64,000 bases of DNA from Pirellulimonas nuda (lineage in GTDB: Bacteria > Planctomycetota > Planctomycetia > Pirellulales > Lacipirellulaceae). The stretch is from assembly GCF_007750855.1 (NCBI RefSeq), contig NZ_CP036291.1, positions 5,306,905 to 5,370,904 on the forward strand. Direction: 5' to 3'. A program made the position numbers and the translations under genes. The notes below the pieces were generated by a model. It had not been told where the DNA came from. It did not search any database and worked only from the letters and a program-made list of their open reading frames with translations. Positions 48,258 to 56,261 of the stretch are shown here, piece after piece; the first letter of the stretch is position 1, and each line of letters starts with the position of its first letter.

Positions 48258-49223
48258 ATGCAAAACGTAACAACTTTCTGCATTGCCCTGATGGTCGCCA
48301 CCGCGGCGATCGCTGCGACGCCCGAGAAGGATGGGCCAGACCTGCTAGTGATCGACAACGGCGCCGTGAAGGTCGGGATCGACCGGACGATGGGTGCGGC
48401 AATCACTTGGCTGTCCTGGAAAGACTACCCACAGAACGCCGTCAATCTCCACGACCCAGGGCGGCTCGTCCAGCAGTCCTACTACGCAGGACGGCCCAGG
48501 GATCGGACCGACGAAGGTCAGAGCGAAGACTGGAGCCCCTGGCGATGGAACCCGATCCAGGGGGGCGGCGTTGGTTCCTGGGCGCGGGTGACGTGCTTCG
48601 AGAAGCTCGACCCCACCACGCTTTCAAGCGAAACGATCCCCAAGCTCTGGGACATGCCCTCGGAGGAAGCCGCCGCGGTCCTGATCCAGGCAACCAGCTT
48701 TGAACCCGGGATGCCTCATGTGCTCGTCGTCCGCAACCAAATCATTTGCCGCAGGAATGATGGAGATCCGTGGGGCCCCGCCATCAGAATCCCACAGGAG
48801 GTTCCAGCATGCTACTTCACGCGCGGTTTCGACAGCTTTGAGAGCTACCTTGGTGGGGGCCGATGGCGCCGCGAAAACGCGAGCCCCGGACCTCCTTGGG
48901 GAAAAGCCCGTCCTCCAAAGAAGGCGGTCGCTTGCTTCAACAAGAAGGGCCATGGGGTTGCGGTTTTTAGCCCGGGTTCGGACGGAACATGGAACTTCGG
49001 CCCCCACGGTCAGGCGCTGTCCGATGGCCCCCAGGACGGCCCCTGCGTTCACGTCGCCCCGATCTCCCGCGTGCTGCTAGGCCCCAAGTCTACTTACGCT
49101 TACCGCTACTGGCTCGTGGTCGGACGAAAGCCCCAGATCGCCGCTGCTCTCGACGACTTGGAGTCGAAGTACGCGGAAGAACGGGGGGTAGTCGCCAACC
49201 CGCATCCAATCTCGCCGAATTAG
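48258..49223 (+). CDS. Secreted protein of unknown function
   Basis: 321 residues with a signal peptide (TFCIALMVATAAIAA). The start of the mature part, LLVIDNGAVKVGIDRTMGAAITWLSW, resembles the opening strands of mutarotase or carbohydrate-active beta-sandwich proteins, but no family is assigned with confidence. Trp-rich segments (EDWSPWRWNPIQGGGVGSWA) and repeated Gly-Trp-Arg patterns suggest sugar binding. It follows the tandem PEP-CTERM gene by 69 bp on the same strand and is probably the last gene of the operon. It has no PEP-CTERM tail. Confidence 0.65.
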   Translation: MQNVTTFCIALMVATAAIAATPEKDGPDLLVIDNGAVKVGIDRTMGAAITWLSWKDYPQNAVNLHDPGRLVQQSYYAGRPRDRTDEGQSEDWSPWRWNPIQGGGVGSWARVTCFEKLDPTTLSSETIPKLWDMPSEEAAAVLIQATSFEPGMPHVLVVRNQIICRRNDGDPWGPAIRIPQEVPACYFTRGFDSFESYLGGGRWRRENASPGPPWGKARPPKKAVACFNKKGHGVAVFSPGSDGTWNFGPHGQALSDGPQDGPCVHVAPISRVLLGPKSTYAYRYWLVVGRKPQIAAALDDLESKYAEERGVVANPHPISPN

Positions 49224-49845
49224 TGCTTTACGCAGCGACAAAGCAGCGGAGCCGGTCTCGGAAATGAGGTTCTAGACCGCACAGCAAGAGGGCATGCAGA
49301 AGCCTCGCCACGCCTAGCAGCCCGCGTTGCTGCCCTCCCGCTACTTCAGAATAGAACGCGAATTGGATCGCCTCGACGCTTCTGAGGTCCCCACGCCGCT
49401 GCATACCTGACTGATCGTGAAGTCGCTGGCGGCGGACCAGATTCCCGCTCTGGGGCCATCCTCGAGCCCGCGGCGGTGCAGCTCACCTCACTCGCGATCC
49501 CGAATGGGCAACTGAGCGATGTTGCACCATCCGCGGCAGTTGGCCGGCTCGGCCAGCTCGCAGCGGTGTCCAAACTCGGCAAAGACCTCCGCAGATAGTT
49601 CGAGGCGCCCAGCCGCCGACCAACTGCTGCCCTACGCGACCCTCGGTCTGGTAGGGGGGCCACTACGGCCTTACGCGGACGGACCTCGCCAAAGTGATAA
49701 GGGGTCGGCATACGAGTTTCGCTCCCAGCTTTCGGGCGCTGAGCTAGTCTTCATGGCGGCGGCTGTGCAAAGCCCATCGCTGCGCCGTCGGACGTAGCGA
49801 TGGAAGCGGTTGTGCCGAGCGTGCGGCTGATCGGAGGCCTCGAGG
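49224..49845. other. Gap without a convincing gene
   Basis: 622 bp. Short open frames lack family features, signal peptides and good ribosome-binding sites. The 15-mer GTGCAGCTCACCTCA near 49482 recurs near 52199, in the other large gap on the far side of the 49846-52055 gene pair. It may be decayed coding sequence, but nothing can be named. Confidence 0.45.
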
Positions 49846-51609
49846 GTGGGGGAATGTCGGTTGAAGTACGCCCTGACAGTCACTGGCGGACTGGCGGCCA
49901 TAGCACTGGCGGCCCCCGGGATTGTGGTGTTGGGCTATGTGGCCTTGATCGTTCCCGGGCTCATTCTAACGGCTGCGCCCACGGCGTTTGTTTATCTCGC
50001 CGGTGCGGCGGTGATTCGTCGGCTGTCACCTACGAAATCTCCCACCGCATTTCTGCCGGCAGCATTGTGCGTAGCGTTGGTCCTGGGTTGGGCAGCTATG
50101 CAACCAGGCCGTCTCCGGGCGATCACGGCATACGAGTCCCAGTTGTTGCCGGATGTTCAGGCCGGGGCCCCTCTCGAGATCGACGGTCACGTCCGCATCG
50201 AGATGCCCCACCGCCGCGGCGAGCCGGAATGCGATTACCTGTGTCTGGCGTTACTCGACTGTCCGGGCGTCCGGAGCACGACCTTGGTCAGTTCCAATCG
50301 TGACAACCGCTTCGAGGAACCGTGCGTGGCAGGCTACGCTCTGGAACCAGCGGAGGCGGATCGCGAGCCCGGCCTGTTTCCGACCGGTCCGGGGCGCCTC
50401 GTCCGCGAACACCCGACGCTAGTGCGGAAGCACGCCGGACGCAACTTTTTCACAGCGATGAAGGCCGTCGAGGCGGATTGGGCGGTGCGGCTAAGCGACA
50501 CGGAGCGTCTACGCACTGCGGAGCCGGTAAGTGCCGAGGCGGCGGATTGGGTCATTCGGTTTGAGGATCGCTCCAACGATCCCACGGCCCGCGTCCGCAG
50601 AGTCACAATCAGCGATGCGACTGGCGCGATCCGCTTCCGGAGGAGCTATGTCGAAACCGCGGCGCCAGCTCGGGTCTTCTACCTCGGGTTCGACGTTCAG
50701 TGGGGGGCGGGCATGATCTCCAACGCGTCGTTCCGTGTCGGCCGAGAGCGGCTCAGTTTGGGCGACCGATCGCTCCGACTCGAGCCGGCCTTGCTTGCCG
50801 CCCTCAGGCTTCCCATGCCACGTCAGGACGCCGGAGCGATCGACCTGCTGCGTCAACAGGTCCAACAAGCTATGGATGACCCGGATGCGACGCCGGTCCG
50901 GATCGACATGGCGCGGCGTTATCTGGGACTCTTCCTCTTCGATGCGAACGAGAGAGACCATCTGCTGATCGCACAGATCGTTTCCGACCACCGCGTACGT
51001 GACCTTGAAGAGCAACTGACGAACGTCTATTCCGAACGCCACACGCCAGTGACGATGCGTGACGCCTTCGCCAAACGGATCGTGATGGATCACTCTTCAC
51101 CGAGTCTGCGGCGCTGGCTAGCAGAGCGGCTGGCGAGTCTGCCCGTCGGCGCGTTCGCCGAACCGACCGCCACGCACCTAGCGATCTGGGAAACCCCCGC
51201 GATTTATACGGAGGCCGCACCATTTATCGCGCGTGTGGCCGATCTTGGGCCGGCTCGGGCGGTGCCGGTCCTCGAGGCTGCACTCGAAACAGCGCTTCGG
51301 GTCCCGAGTTGGAGTGGGCGGCGGCGCTTGGTTGAGGGCGTTCGCTCAGGATTCGCTCGCCTCGGTCCCGGCGGCGCGCCCGCAGCGGCGTGGATCCAGG
51401 AGCTGTTCCTGCGGCGTCCGTCGCCGATCCTGAACAACGCCGGCGACGCGGACGATTGGCGGTTTGCGTTAGCGAGAATGGGCGTAGCAATCGATGACTT
51501 GCCGTTCTTCCCGAACCAGTCGGAACACGATGCAGACCAAATCCGCAGGCGGATCGCCGACAGGCTTCGGCGGCATGAGCAATTCGATCCCGAGGAGGGC
51601 GATAGATGA
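49846..51609 (+). CDS. Membrane protein of unknown function (587 aa)
   Basis: The N-terminal ~90 residues hold three hydrophobic segments (ALTVTGGLAAIALAAPGIV; VALIVPGLILTAAPTAFVYLAGAAVI; AFLPAALCVALVLGWAAM). The rest is a large soluble region without recognised domains, rich in Arg, Glu and Asp, with helical repeats towards the C-terminus. The start may be GTG 49846 or TTG 49861, the latter behind GGTGGGGGA. It overlaps the next gene by 4 bp (ATGA), so the two form an operon. No homologue family is recognised; a membrane-anchored scaffold is possible but unsupported. Confidence 0.6.
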   Translation: MGECRLKYALTVTGGLAAIALAAPGIVVLGYVALIVPGLILTAAPTAFVYLAGAAVIRRLSPTKSPTAFLPAALCVALVLGWAAMQPGRLRAITAYESQLLPDVQAGAPLEIDGHVRIEMPHRRGEPECDYLCLALLDCPGVRSTTLVSSNRDNRFEEPCVAGYALEPAEADREPGLFPTGPGRLVREHPTLVRKHAGRNFFTAMKAVEADWAVRLSDTERLRTAEPVSAEAADWVIRFEDRSNDPTARVRRVTISDATGAIRFRRSYVETAAPARVFYLGFDVQWGAGMISNASFRVGRERLSLGDRSLRLEPALLAALRLPMPRQDAGAIDLLRQQVQQAMDDPDATPVRIDMARRYLGLFLFDANERDHLLIAQIVSDHRVRDLEEQLTNVYSERHTPVTMRDAFAKRIVMDHSSPSLRRWLAERLASLPVGAFAEPTATHLAIWETPAIYTEAAPFIARVADLGPARAVPVLEAALETALRVPSWSGRRRLVEGVRSGFARLGPGGAPAAAWIQELFLRRPSPILNNAGDADDWRFALARMGVAIDDLPFFPNQSEHDADQIRRRIADRLRRHEQFDPEEGDR

Positions 51610-52055
51610 TCGAAACACTGCTGGTTCAATCCGTGGGAGTCGGCTTTGTAATTGCCTTGATCGCCGGTATGTACAAAGCAAACGCGAGACGGTGGGGTCG
51701 CCTCGCTAGCGCCTACCGCGTGAGCGAGCAATTGCCGAGCTACTCCGAGTCGGCGATGCAAACCATCATTCTGGTGGGTGGCGATTTCGGCTGGAACTCC
51801 TACCGCGGCATCACTACGGTCGGGGTGGCTCCCGAAGGGCTATTATTGAAGCTGATGCCTCCGTTCTCAACTTTTCACCCCCCCTTACTGATCCCATATT
51901 CCGATCTAAGCATCGAACCGAAGCGGTGGTATCTGATCGGCAAGTCGCATCAGTGCACGCTGCGTCGGGTGGACGACGTACGCATCATTATCGACGACAA
52001 GGTGCTCGAGTGGATCAAGTCCGAAGCGACAAGCCTGGCGGTTGAGACGCGCTGA
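51606..52055 (+). CDS. Small membrane-anchored protein of unknown function
   Basis: 149 residues: one N-terminal hydrophobic helix (LLVQSVGVGFVIALIAGMY) followed by basic residues, then a compact beta-rich domain (ITTVGVAPEGLLLKLMPPF, LLIPYSDLSIEPKRWYL, DVRIIIDDKVLEWI). The pattern 'value below a membrane helix, then a threshold-like beta domain' is common among bacterial hypothetical membrane proteins. Coupled by ATGA to the gene before it. Function unknown. Confidence 0.65.
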   Translation: MIETLLVQSVGVGFVIALIAGMYKANARRWGRLASAYRVSEQLPSYSESAMQTIILVGGDFGWNSYRGITTVGVAPEGLLLKLMPPFSTFHPPLLIPYSDLSIEPKRWYLIGKSHQCTLRRVDDVRIIIDDKVLEWIKSEATSLAVETR

Positions 52056-52725
52056 CTCCGCTACGTCAGCGGACGGCTAGGCCGCTAGGTCACTCGTGGG
52101 ACGGGCGAGGCTAATCACGTCGCCGAGCGACGCGACGGACGGCTTTCGCGGGTTGGACCATCTTCGGCAGATTCGCCGCGCTCGTGATCCGCTCCAGGTG
52201 CAGCTCACCTCAGCGGCTCTGAATGCTCGACAGCAACGGCGGCTACATCGCCCTGCACGCTTCTGTCCCCCGTAGGCGAAAACAACAGGAGACGCTCGTT
52301 CGCATCACGACGGCGCGAGCTCGGAACGCCTCCGCGCCTATGCGATAAGCTCGCGGCGGCCGCAGAATGCCCCATCAAAAGCAAGAGGGCCGTTGGGTTG
52401 CGGGAAACCCAACGGCCCTAGTGAGGGGATCGGAAATGCAAGAAGTTTGGAGAGTCCTGAGAGCGAAGTCCTTTTCATTCTGGAGTCGGAAGCTGTTGAC
52501 CGTGCCGTGTCGTTCTTGACACGCCCTATTGCATCCGCGGCGCCAAACGGGCCGACAAATCTCGGATTTTGCCCGAACCCAACCGCACCCGGTGCGTAAA
52601 GCAAGGCGCTGCTTCGTGTTAGCCCCCGCGGGCCGATCACCGCCGGCCGGCGCCCCCCGGGTGCTAGCGGCCGACGGTTTGTAACCCTTTCCCCGCTGCT
52701 TGGAACAAACTACAAGCTGGGGACC
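52056..52725. other. Gap holding only a hairpin
   Basis: 670 bp between the 51606-52055 gene and the ABC transporter. Apart from the hairpin at 52386-52419 (listed separately) and the short shared word noted at 49224-49845, no gene or known RNA was seen. The ABC promoter should lie near its right end. Confidence 0.5.
52386..52419. terminator. Strong 14-bp hairpin
   Basis: AGGGCCGTTGGGTT (52386-52399) and AACCCAACGGCCCT (52406-52419) form a perfect 14-bp stem with a 6-nt loop. There is no T-run after it. It is 331 bp past the stop of the preceding gene and 307 bp before the ABC operon, so it may be a terminator, a leader structure or a small RNA hairpin. Confidence 0.5.
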
Positions 52726-53406
52726 ATGCTGCTACTAGAAAACGTCCAGAAGTCGTACCGAGAGCCGAGCGGCGCGCCGCTCGCGATCCTCGACGTCCCC
52801 CATTTCGCCATCGCCGCGGGCGAGCAGGTGGTGGTCCGTGGCCGCAGCGGCTGCGGCAAGACCACCATGCTCAACTCGATCGCCGGGCTGACGACGATCG
52901 ATTCGGGCAAGATCGAGATCCGCGGGCACAACGTCACCGCCATCCGCAACGAGGCGGTCCGCGACCGCTTCCGCGCCGAGAACATCGGCATCGTCTTCCA
53001 GACGTTCAACCTGCTGGCGCCCTTTACCGCGCTAGAGAACGTGATGCTGGGGATGACCTTCGCCAGCGGACGGGCCGACGCCGCCCGCGCCCGCGGCCTG
53101 CTGGAGCGCGTCGGGCTGGGCCACCGCCTGCACCACAAGCCGTCGGCCCTGTCGGTGGGAGAGCAGCAACGCGTGGCCGTGGCCCGGGCGCTCGCCAACC
53201 GCCCGGTGCTGCTGCTGGCCGACGAGCCGACCGCCAACATCGACCCCGCCCACCAGCAGCAGATCATCGACCTGCTGCGTGCTAGCTGCTCCGAGGAGAA
53301 CATCGCCATGCTGCTGGTGACCCATTCCGACGAGGTGTCGGACCAGTTCGACCGCGTTGAGCAACTGGAGAAGATCAATCGGGTCGGCCAGGGGGCGGCG
53401 GTATGA
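52726..53406 (+). CDS. ABC transporter ATP-binding protein (LolD/MacB type)
   Basis: 226 residues, cytoplasmic ATPase of a MacB/LolCDE-type exporter. Walker A GRSGCGKTT (39-47), Q-loop IVFQTFNLLAPF, signature LSVGEQQR (142-149; the usual LSGGQ has become LSVGE), Walker B VLLLADE (161-167), H-loop LLVTHSDEV. Such ATPases work with FtsX-type permeases to move lipoproteins or peptides across the envelope using ATP. The stop overlaps the permease start by 4 bp (ATGA). Confidence 0.9.
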   Translation: MLLLENVQKSYREPSGAPLAILDVPHFAIAAGEQVVVRGRSGCGKTTMLNSIAGLTTIDSGKIEIRGHNVTAIRNEAVRDRFRAENIGIVFQTFNLLAPFTALENVMLGMTFASGRADAARARGLLERVGLGHRLHHKPSALSVGEQQRVAVARALANRPVLLLADEPTANIDPAHQQQIIDLLRASCSEENIAMLLVTHSDEVSDQFDRVEQLEKINRVGQGAAV

Positions 53407-54764
53407 GTTACTGGAAGATTGCTTGGCGGAATATGCTTGAGCGCGGGCTGGCGTCTGCGCTCACCGCGTTTTCCATGGCGCTGGGCGTGGCGGCGGTCAT
53501 CTGCGTGCTGGTGGTCCACTCGGCCGCGGTCGACCAGTTCTCCCAGGACGCCCAGGGCTACCACCTGATCGTCGGGGGCAAGGGGGGCGCCACGCAGCTC
53601 GTGCTGAGCACGGTGTACCACCTCGACAAGCCGCTGTACCCCATCCCCTACGGCTACTACCGCCAATTCGTCGACGGCCGGTTCGCCAAGATCACCGAGA
53701 CAGCCATCCCCTACTGCCTGGGAGACAGCTTCTACCCCAACCCGGAACGCGCCTCGGACGCCCAGTTCCGCGTGGTCGCCACCACGAGCGACCTGTTCGA
53801 CAAGCTGGCCTACGGCGCCACCTCCGACGGCACCCCCAAACGGTACACCTTTGCTTCGGGGCGCAACTTCCGCACGGACCACGCCTACGAGTCGGTGCTG
53901 GGCTCGGTGGTCGCCGCCCAGAGCGGGCTGAAGGTCGGGGACACGATCAACCCGACCCACGACATCGACGGCGGCGACTTCCACGACCCCTTCACGATCG
54001 TCGGCATCTTGGCCCCGACGGGCACCGCGAACGATCGCGCAGTGTTTGTGAATGTCGAGGGGTTCTACCTGCAGAGCGGGCACTCGCTGTCGGCAGACAT
54101 GGTCTCGGAAAGCGGGGCGACCCCCGAGCCGCTGGTTGACGACCCCAAGGGGATCCTCCCCCCTGCCGAGCTCTACGACAGCAAGGAAGAGCTCATCGAG
54201 CCGCTGCCGGTGAACCGCCGCGAGGTGACTTCGATCCTCGTCAAATGCACCAGCGACCTGGCGCCCAACCTGCTGCTCACGCAGATCAATAAAGACAACG
54301 AGAGCGTCGCCCAGGCCGTGGCGCCGATCGGGGTGGTGTCCGCGCTGCTTGAGAAGGTGGTCACACCGCTGCAGGTGGTGCTGCTGGCGCTTACGGTGCT
54401 GGTGGTGTTGGTGGCCGCCATCGGGGTGCTGGTGAGCATCTACAACTCGATGAGCGAACGCTCGCACGACATCGCGGTGCTGCGGGCGTTGGGCGCCAGC
54501 CGCACCGCGGTGGTGATGATTATCTTGTTCGAGGCGATCCTGATCGCGCTGGTCGGGGGCGCCGCCGGGGTGCTGATGGGGCACGGGCTAATCGCGGCGG
54601 TCTCGCCGATGGTGGTGGCGCGGACCGGGGTGTCGCTGGGGCTGTTCCAGTTCAGCCCGCTAGAGGCGATGCTGGTGCCAGGGCTGGTGCTGCTGGCCGT
54701 AGCGGCGGGCATCATCCCCGCCCTAGCGGCCTACCGAACGGACGTCGCCAAGGCGCTGAAGTAG
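53403..54764 (+). CDS. FtsX-type ABC transporter permease
   Basis: 453 residues: N-terminal membrane helix (ERGLASALTAFSMALGVAAVICVLVVHSA), a large periplasmic MacB-like domain (about 50-300), and three C-terminal helices (VVLLALTVLVVLVAAIGVLVSIY; VVMIILFEAILIALVGGAAGVLM; MLVPGLVLLAVAAGIIPALAAY) with the conserved MSERSHDIAVLRALGASRTAV between the first two. This is the FtsX fold. Pairs with the ATPase upstream. It may export lipoproteins or other envelope molecules; the substrate cannot be told. Confidence 0.9.
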   Translation: MSYWKIAWRNMLERGLASALTAFSMALGVAAVICVLVVHSAAVDQFSQDAQGYHLIVGGKGGATQLVLSTVYHLDKPLYPIPYGYYRQFVDGRFAKITETAIPYCLGDSFYPNPERASDAQFRVVATTSDLFDKLAYGATSDGTPKRYTFASGRNFRTDHAYESVLGSVVAAQSGLKVGDTINPTHDIDGGDFHDPFTIVGILAPTGTANDRAVFVNVEGFYLQSGHSLSADMVSESGATPEPLVDDPKGILPPAELYDSKEELIEPLPVNRREVTSILVKCTSDLAPNLLLTQINKDNESVAQAVAPIGVVSALLEKVVTPLQVVLLALTVLVVLVAAIGVLVSIYNSMSERSHDIAVLRALGASRTAVVMIILFEAILIALVGGAAGVLMGHGLIAAVSPMVVARTGVSLGLFQFSPLEAMLVPGLVLLAVAAGIIPALAAYRTDVAKALK

Positions 54765-54779
54765 TCCCCGATCGCTCCG

Positions 54780-54864
54780 TAGCCGACGGGCTCCGCCCCG
54801 TCGGGGCGTCGCGGGAGGGCGGCTGGCTTTTGATACACCCCGACGGGGCGGAGCCCGTCGGCTA
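54780..54864. repeat. Long intergenic inverted repeat (type A)
   Basis: Perfect 27-bp arms, 54780-54806 and 54838-54864, with a 31-nt loop. Each arm is itself palindromic (CCGACGGG-CTCCG-CCCCGTCGG), so each could fold alone. The core CCGACGGGCTCCGCCCCG recurs at 57833-57853. It lies between the permease gene and the ferredoxin gene on the same strand, so termination is possible here, but the second copy between divergent genes argues for a dispersed repeat family. Confidence 0.8.
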
Positions 54865-54902
54865 GTTCGCTTGTTTATTGTTCGTCTCTTGGACACCGCG
54901 CC

Positions 54903-55175
54903 ATGCAGCCAGACGAAGACCTCTGCCTCTGCTTCCACGTCACGCGACGCAAGGTAGAGAACTACCTGCGGATCGAGCGGCCCGCGGCGCCCTCGCTGCT
55001 GTCGGAGTGCGGCGGCGCCGGCACCGGATGCGGCTGGTGCCGCCCCTTCTTGAAGCGGCTCTTCGAGGCGGCACGCAAGAACGAAGCGGACGCCCCCCTC
55101 CCCTCCTCCGATCAGTACGCCGCCTCGCGTGGCTCGTACATCCAAGCCGGCAAGGGGAAGCCGCCCGTGGCGTAG
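54903..55175 (+). CDS. Bfd-like [2Fe-2S] protein
   Basis: 90 residues. Cysteines C8, C10, C43 and C46 give the bacterioferritin-associated ferredoxin pattern C-x-C-(x32)-C-x2-C (LCLCFHVT, then GTGCGWC). It would bind a [2Fe-2S] cluster; relatives help release iron from bacterioferritin or act as electron carriers. The C-terminal ~35 residues are low complexity. It stands alone between two long inverted repeats (54780-54864 and 55199-55273). Confidence 0.8.
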   Translation: MQPDEDLCLCFHVTRRKVENYLRIERPAAPSLLSECGGAGTGCGWCRPFLKRLFEAARKNEADAPLPSSDQYAASRGSYIQAGKGKPPVA

Positions 55176-55198
55176 GCCGGGGCGGCGGACTTGCGAAA

Positions 55199-55273
55199 CG
55201 CGCCGGGGGCGAGGACGCCCCGGCTCGCACTCGTTTTTTTTTTTCGAGCCGGGGCGTCCTCGCCCCCGGCGCG
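55199..55273. repeat. Long intergenic inverted repeat (type B)
   Basis: Perfect 29-bp arms, 55199-55227 and 55245-55273, separated by a 17-nt loop with an 11-T run. Arm core: GCCGGGGGCGAGGACGCCCC. It lies between convergent genes (Bfd-like and trpC) and could terminate both. A diverged copy is at 5286-5374 between divergent genes, so this is a repeat family rather than a pure terminator. Confidence 0.8.
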
Positions 55274-55290
55274 GCTGAACACAACCCCGC

Positions 55291-56082
55291 CTATAAGCCC
55301 GGCCGCCCTAGCAGGCGATCGACCGCGGCGCCGATATCGTCCTCGCGCATCAGCGACTCGCCGACCAAGATCGCGTTCACGCCTGCCTGCTCCAGCCGCG
55401 TCACGTCGGCGTGCGTGCGGACGCCGCTCTCGGCCACCAGCACGCAATCGGCCGGGATCCGTTCCCGCAAGCGGATGGTGTGGTCGAGGTCGACCTCAAA
55501 CGTGCGCAGGTCGCGGTTGTTCACCCCCACCAAGCGGGCGCCGCACGCCAGCACGGCGGAAAGCCGCTCGGCGTCGTACAGCTCTACCAGCGGCGTCAGC
55601 CCGAGGTCGATCGCCTCGTCGAACAGCCGCTTGAGCTCCTTGTTCGATAGGCACTCCGCGATCAACAGCACCGCGTCGGCGCCGGCCACCCGGGCCTCGA
55701 CCAACTGATAGCTGTCGAGGATGAAGTCCTTGCGGAGCACGGGGATCTCAACCGCCTCGCGCGCCAGCCGCAGGTTCTCCAGGCTGCCGGCAAAGAACTG
55801 CTCGTCCGTCAACACGCTCAGGCAGGTTGCGCCGTGCTGTGCGTAGGTCGACGCGATCGTTGCGGGGTCGAAGTCTTCACGGATCAGCCCGGCCGAGGGG
55901 CTCGCCTTCTTGATCTCGGCGATCAGCTTGATGGGGCCGTCGGCGGCCAGGGCGTCGAAGAAGTCGCGGGCCGCGGGCAGGTTGTCGAGGGCCCCGCGCA
56001 GGTCCCCCTCGGGGTTCTCGGCCTTGGCCTGCTGGATCTCGACGCGCTTGGCGGCGACGATCTTATCGAGGATAGATTCCAT
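55291..56082 (-). CDS. trpC: Indole-3-glycerol phosphate synthase
   Basis: 263 residues from ATG 56082, which opens with the family N-terminus MESILDKIVAAKRVEI. A TIM barrel of the tryptophan pathway that converts CdRP to indole-3-glycerol phosphate in the cytoplasm. Visible conserved parts: IKLIAEIKKASPSAG, PVLRKDFILDSYQLVEA, ADAVLLIAECLS, LVGVNNRDLRTFEVD and VAESGVRTHADV with active-site Lys and Glu residues. No other trp gene is in the window; trp genes are often scattered in planctomycetes. Confidence 0.95.
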   Translation of the reverse strand: MESILDKIVAAKRVEIQQAKAENPEGDLRGALDNLPAARDFFDALAADGPIKLIAEIKKASPSAGLIREDFDPATIASTYAQHGATCLSVLTDEQFFAGSLENLRLAREAVEIPVLRKDFILDSYQLVEARVAGADAVLLIAECLSNKELKRLFDEAIDLGLTPLVELYDAERLSAVLACGARLVGVNNRDLRTFEVDLDHTIRLRERIPADCVLVAESGVRTHADVTRLEQAGVNAILVGESLMREDDIGAAVDRLLGRPGL

Positions 56083-56261
56083 GCTATGCCGCGGCCCGGA
56101 GGGGGGTCTGTTCCGCCCAGCGTTGTACGGCTGTGGGGCGGGCGCGGTCAACGCCCCCAGGAGCGACAGCAAGCCGCAATCACCTAGCCCGAATGACCGA
56201 ACCGCGCAGGCGATCGGCTGCGCGGTTTGGTCATGCGGGCGTGGTCATTGGCTATTCTGTA

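Noticed and set aside
49470-49600. Possible leucine-rich-repeat remnant (LTSLAIPNGQLSDVAP)
   Set aside because: Only one weak repeat-like unit, no neighbouring units and no open frame of useful length.
52710-54584. Long minus-strand open frame over the ABC ATPase and permease genes
   Set aside because: Covers two well-supported genes in the opposite strand and has no domain of its own.
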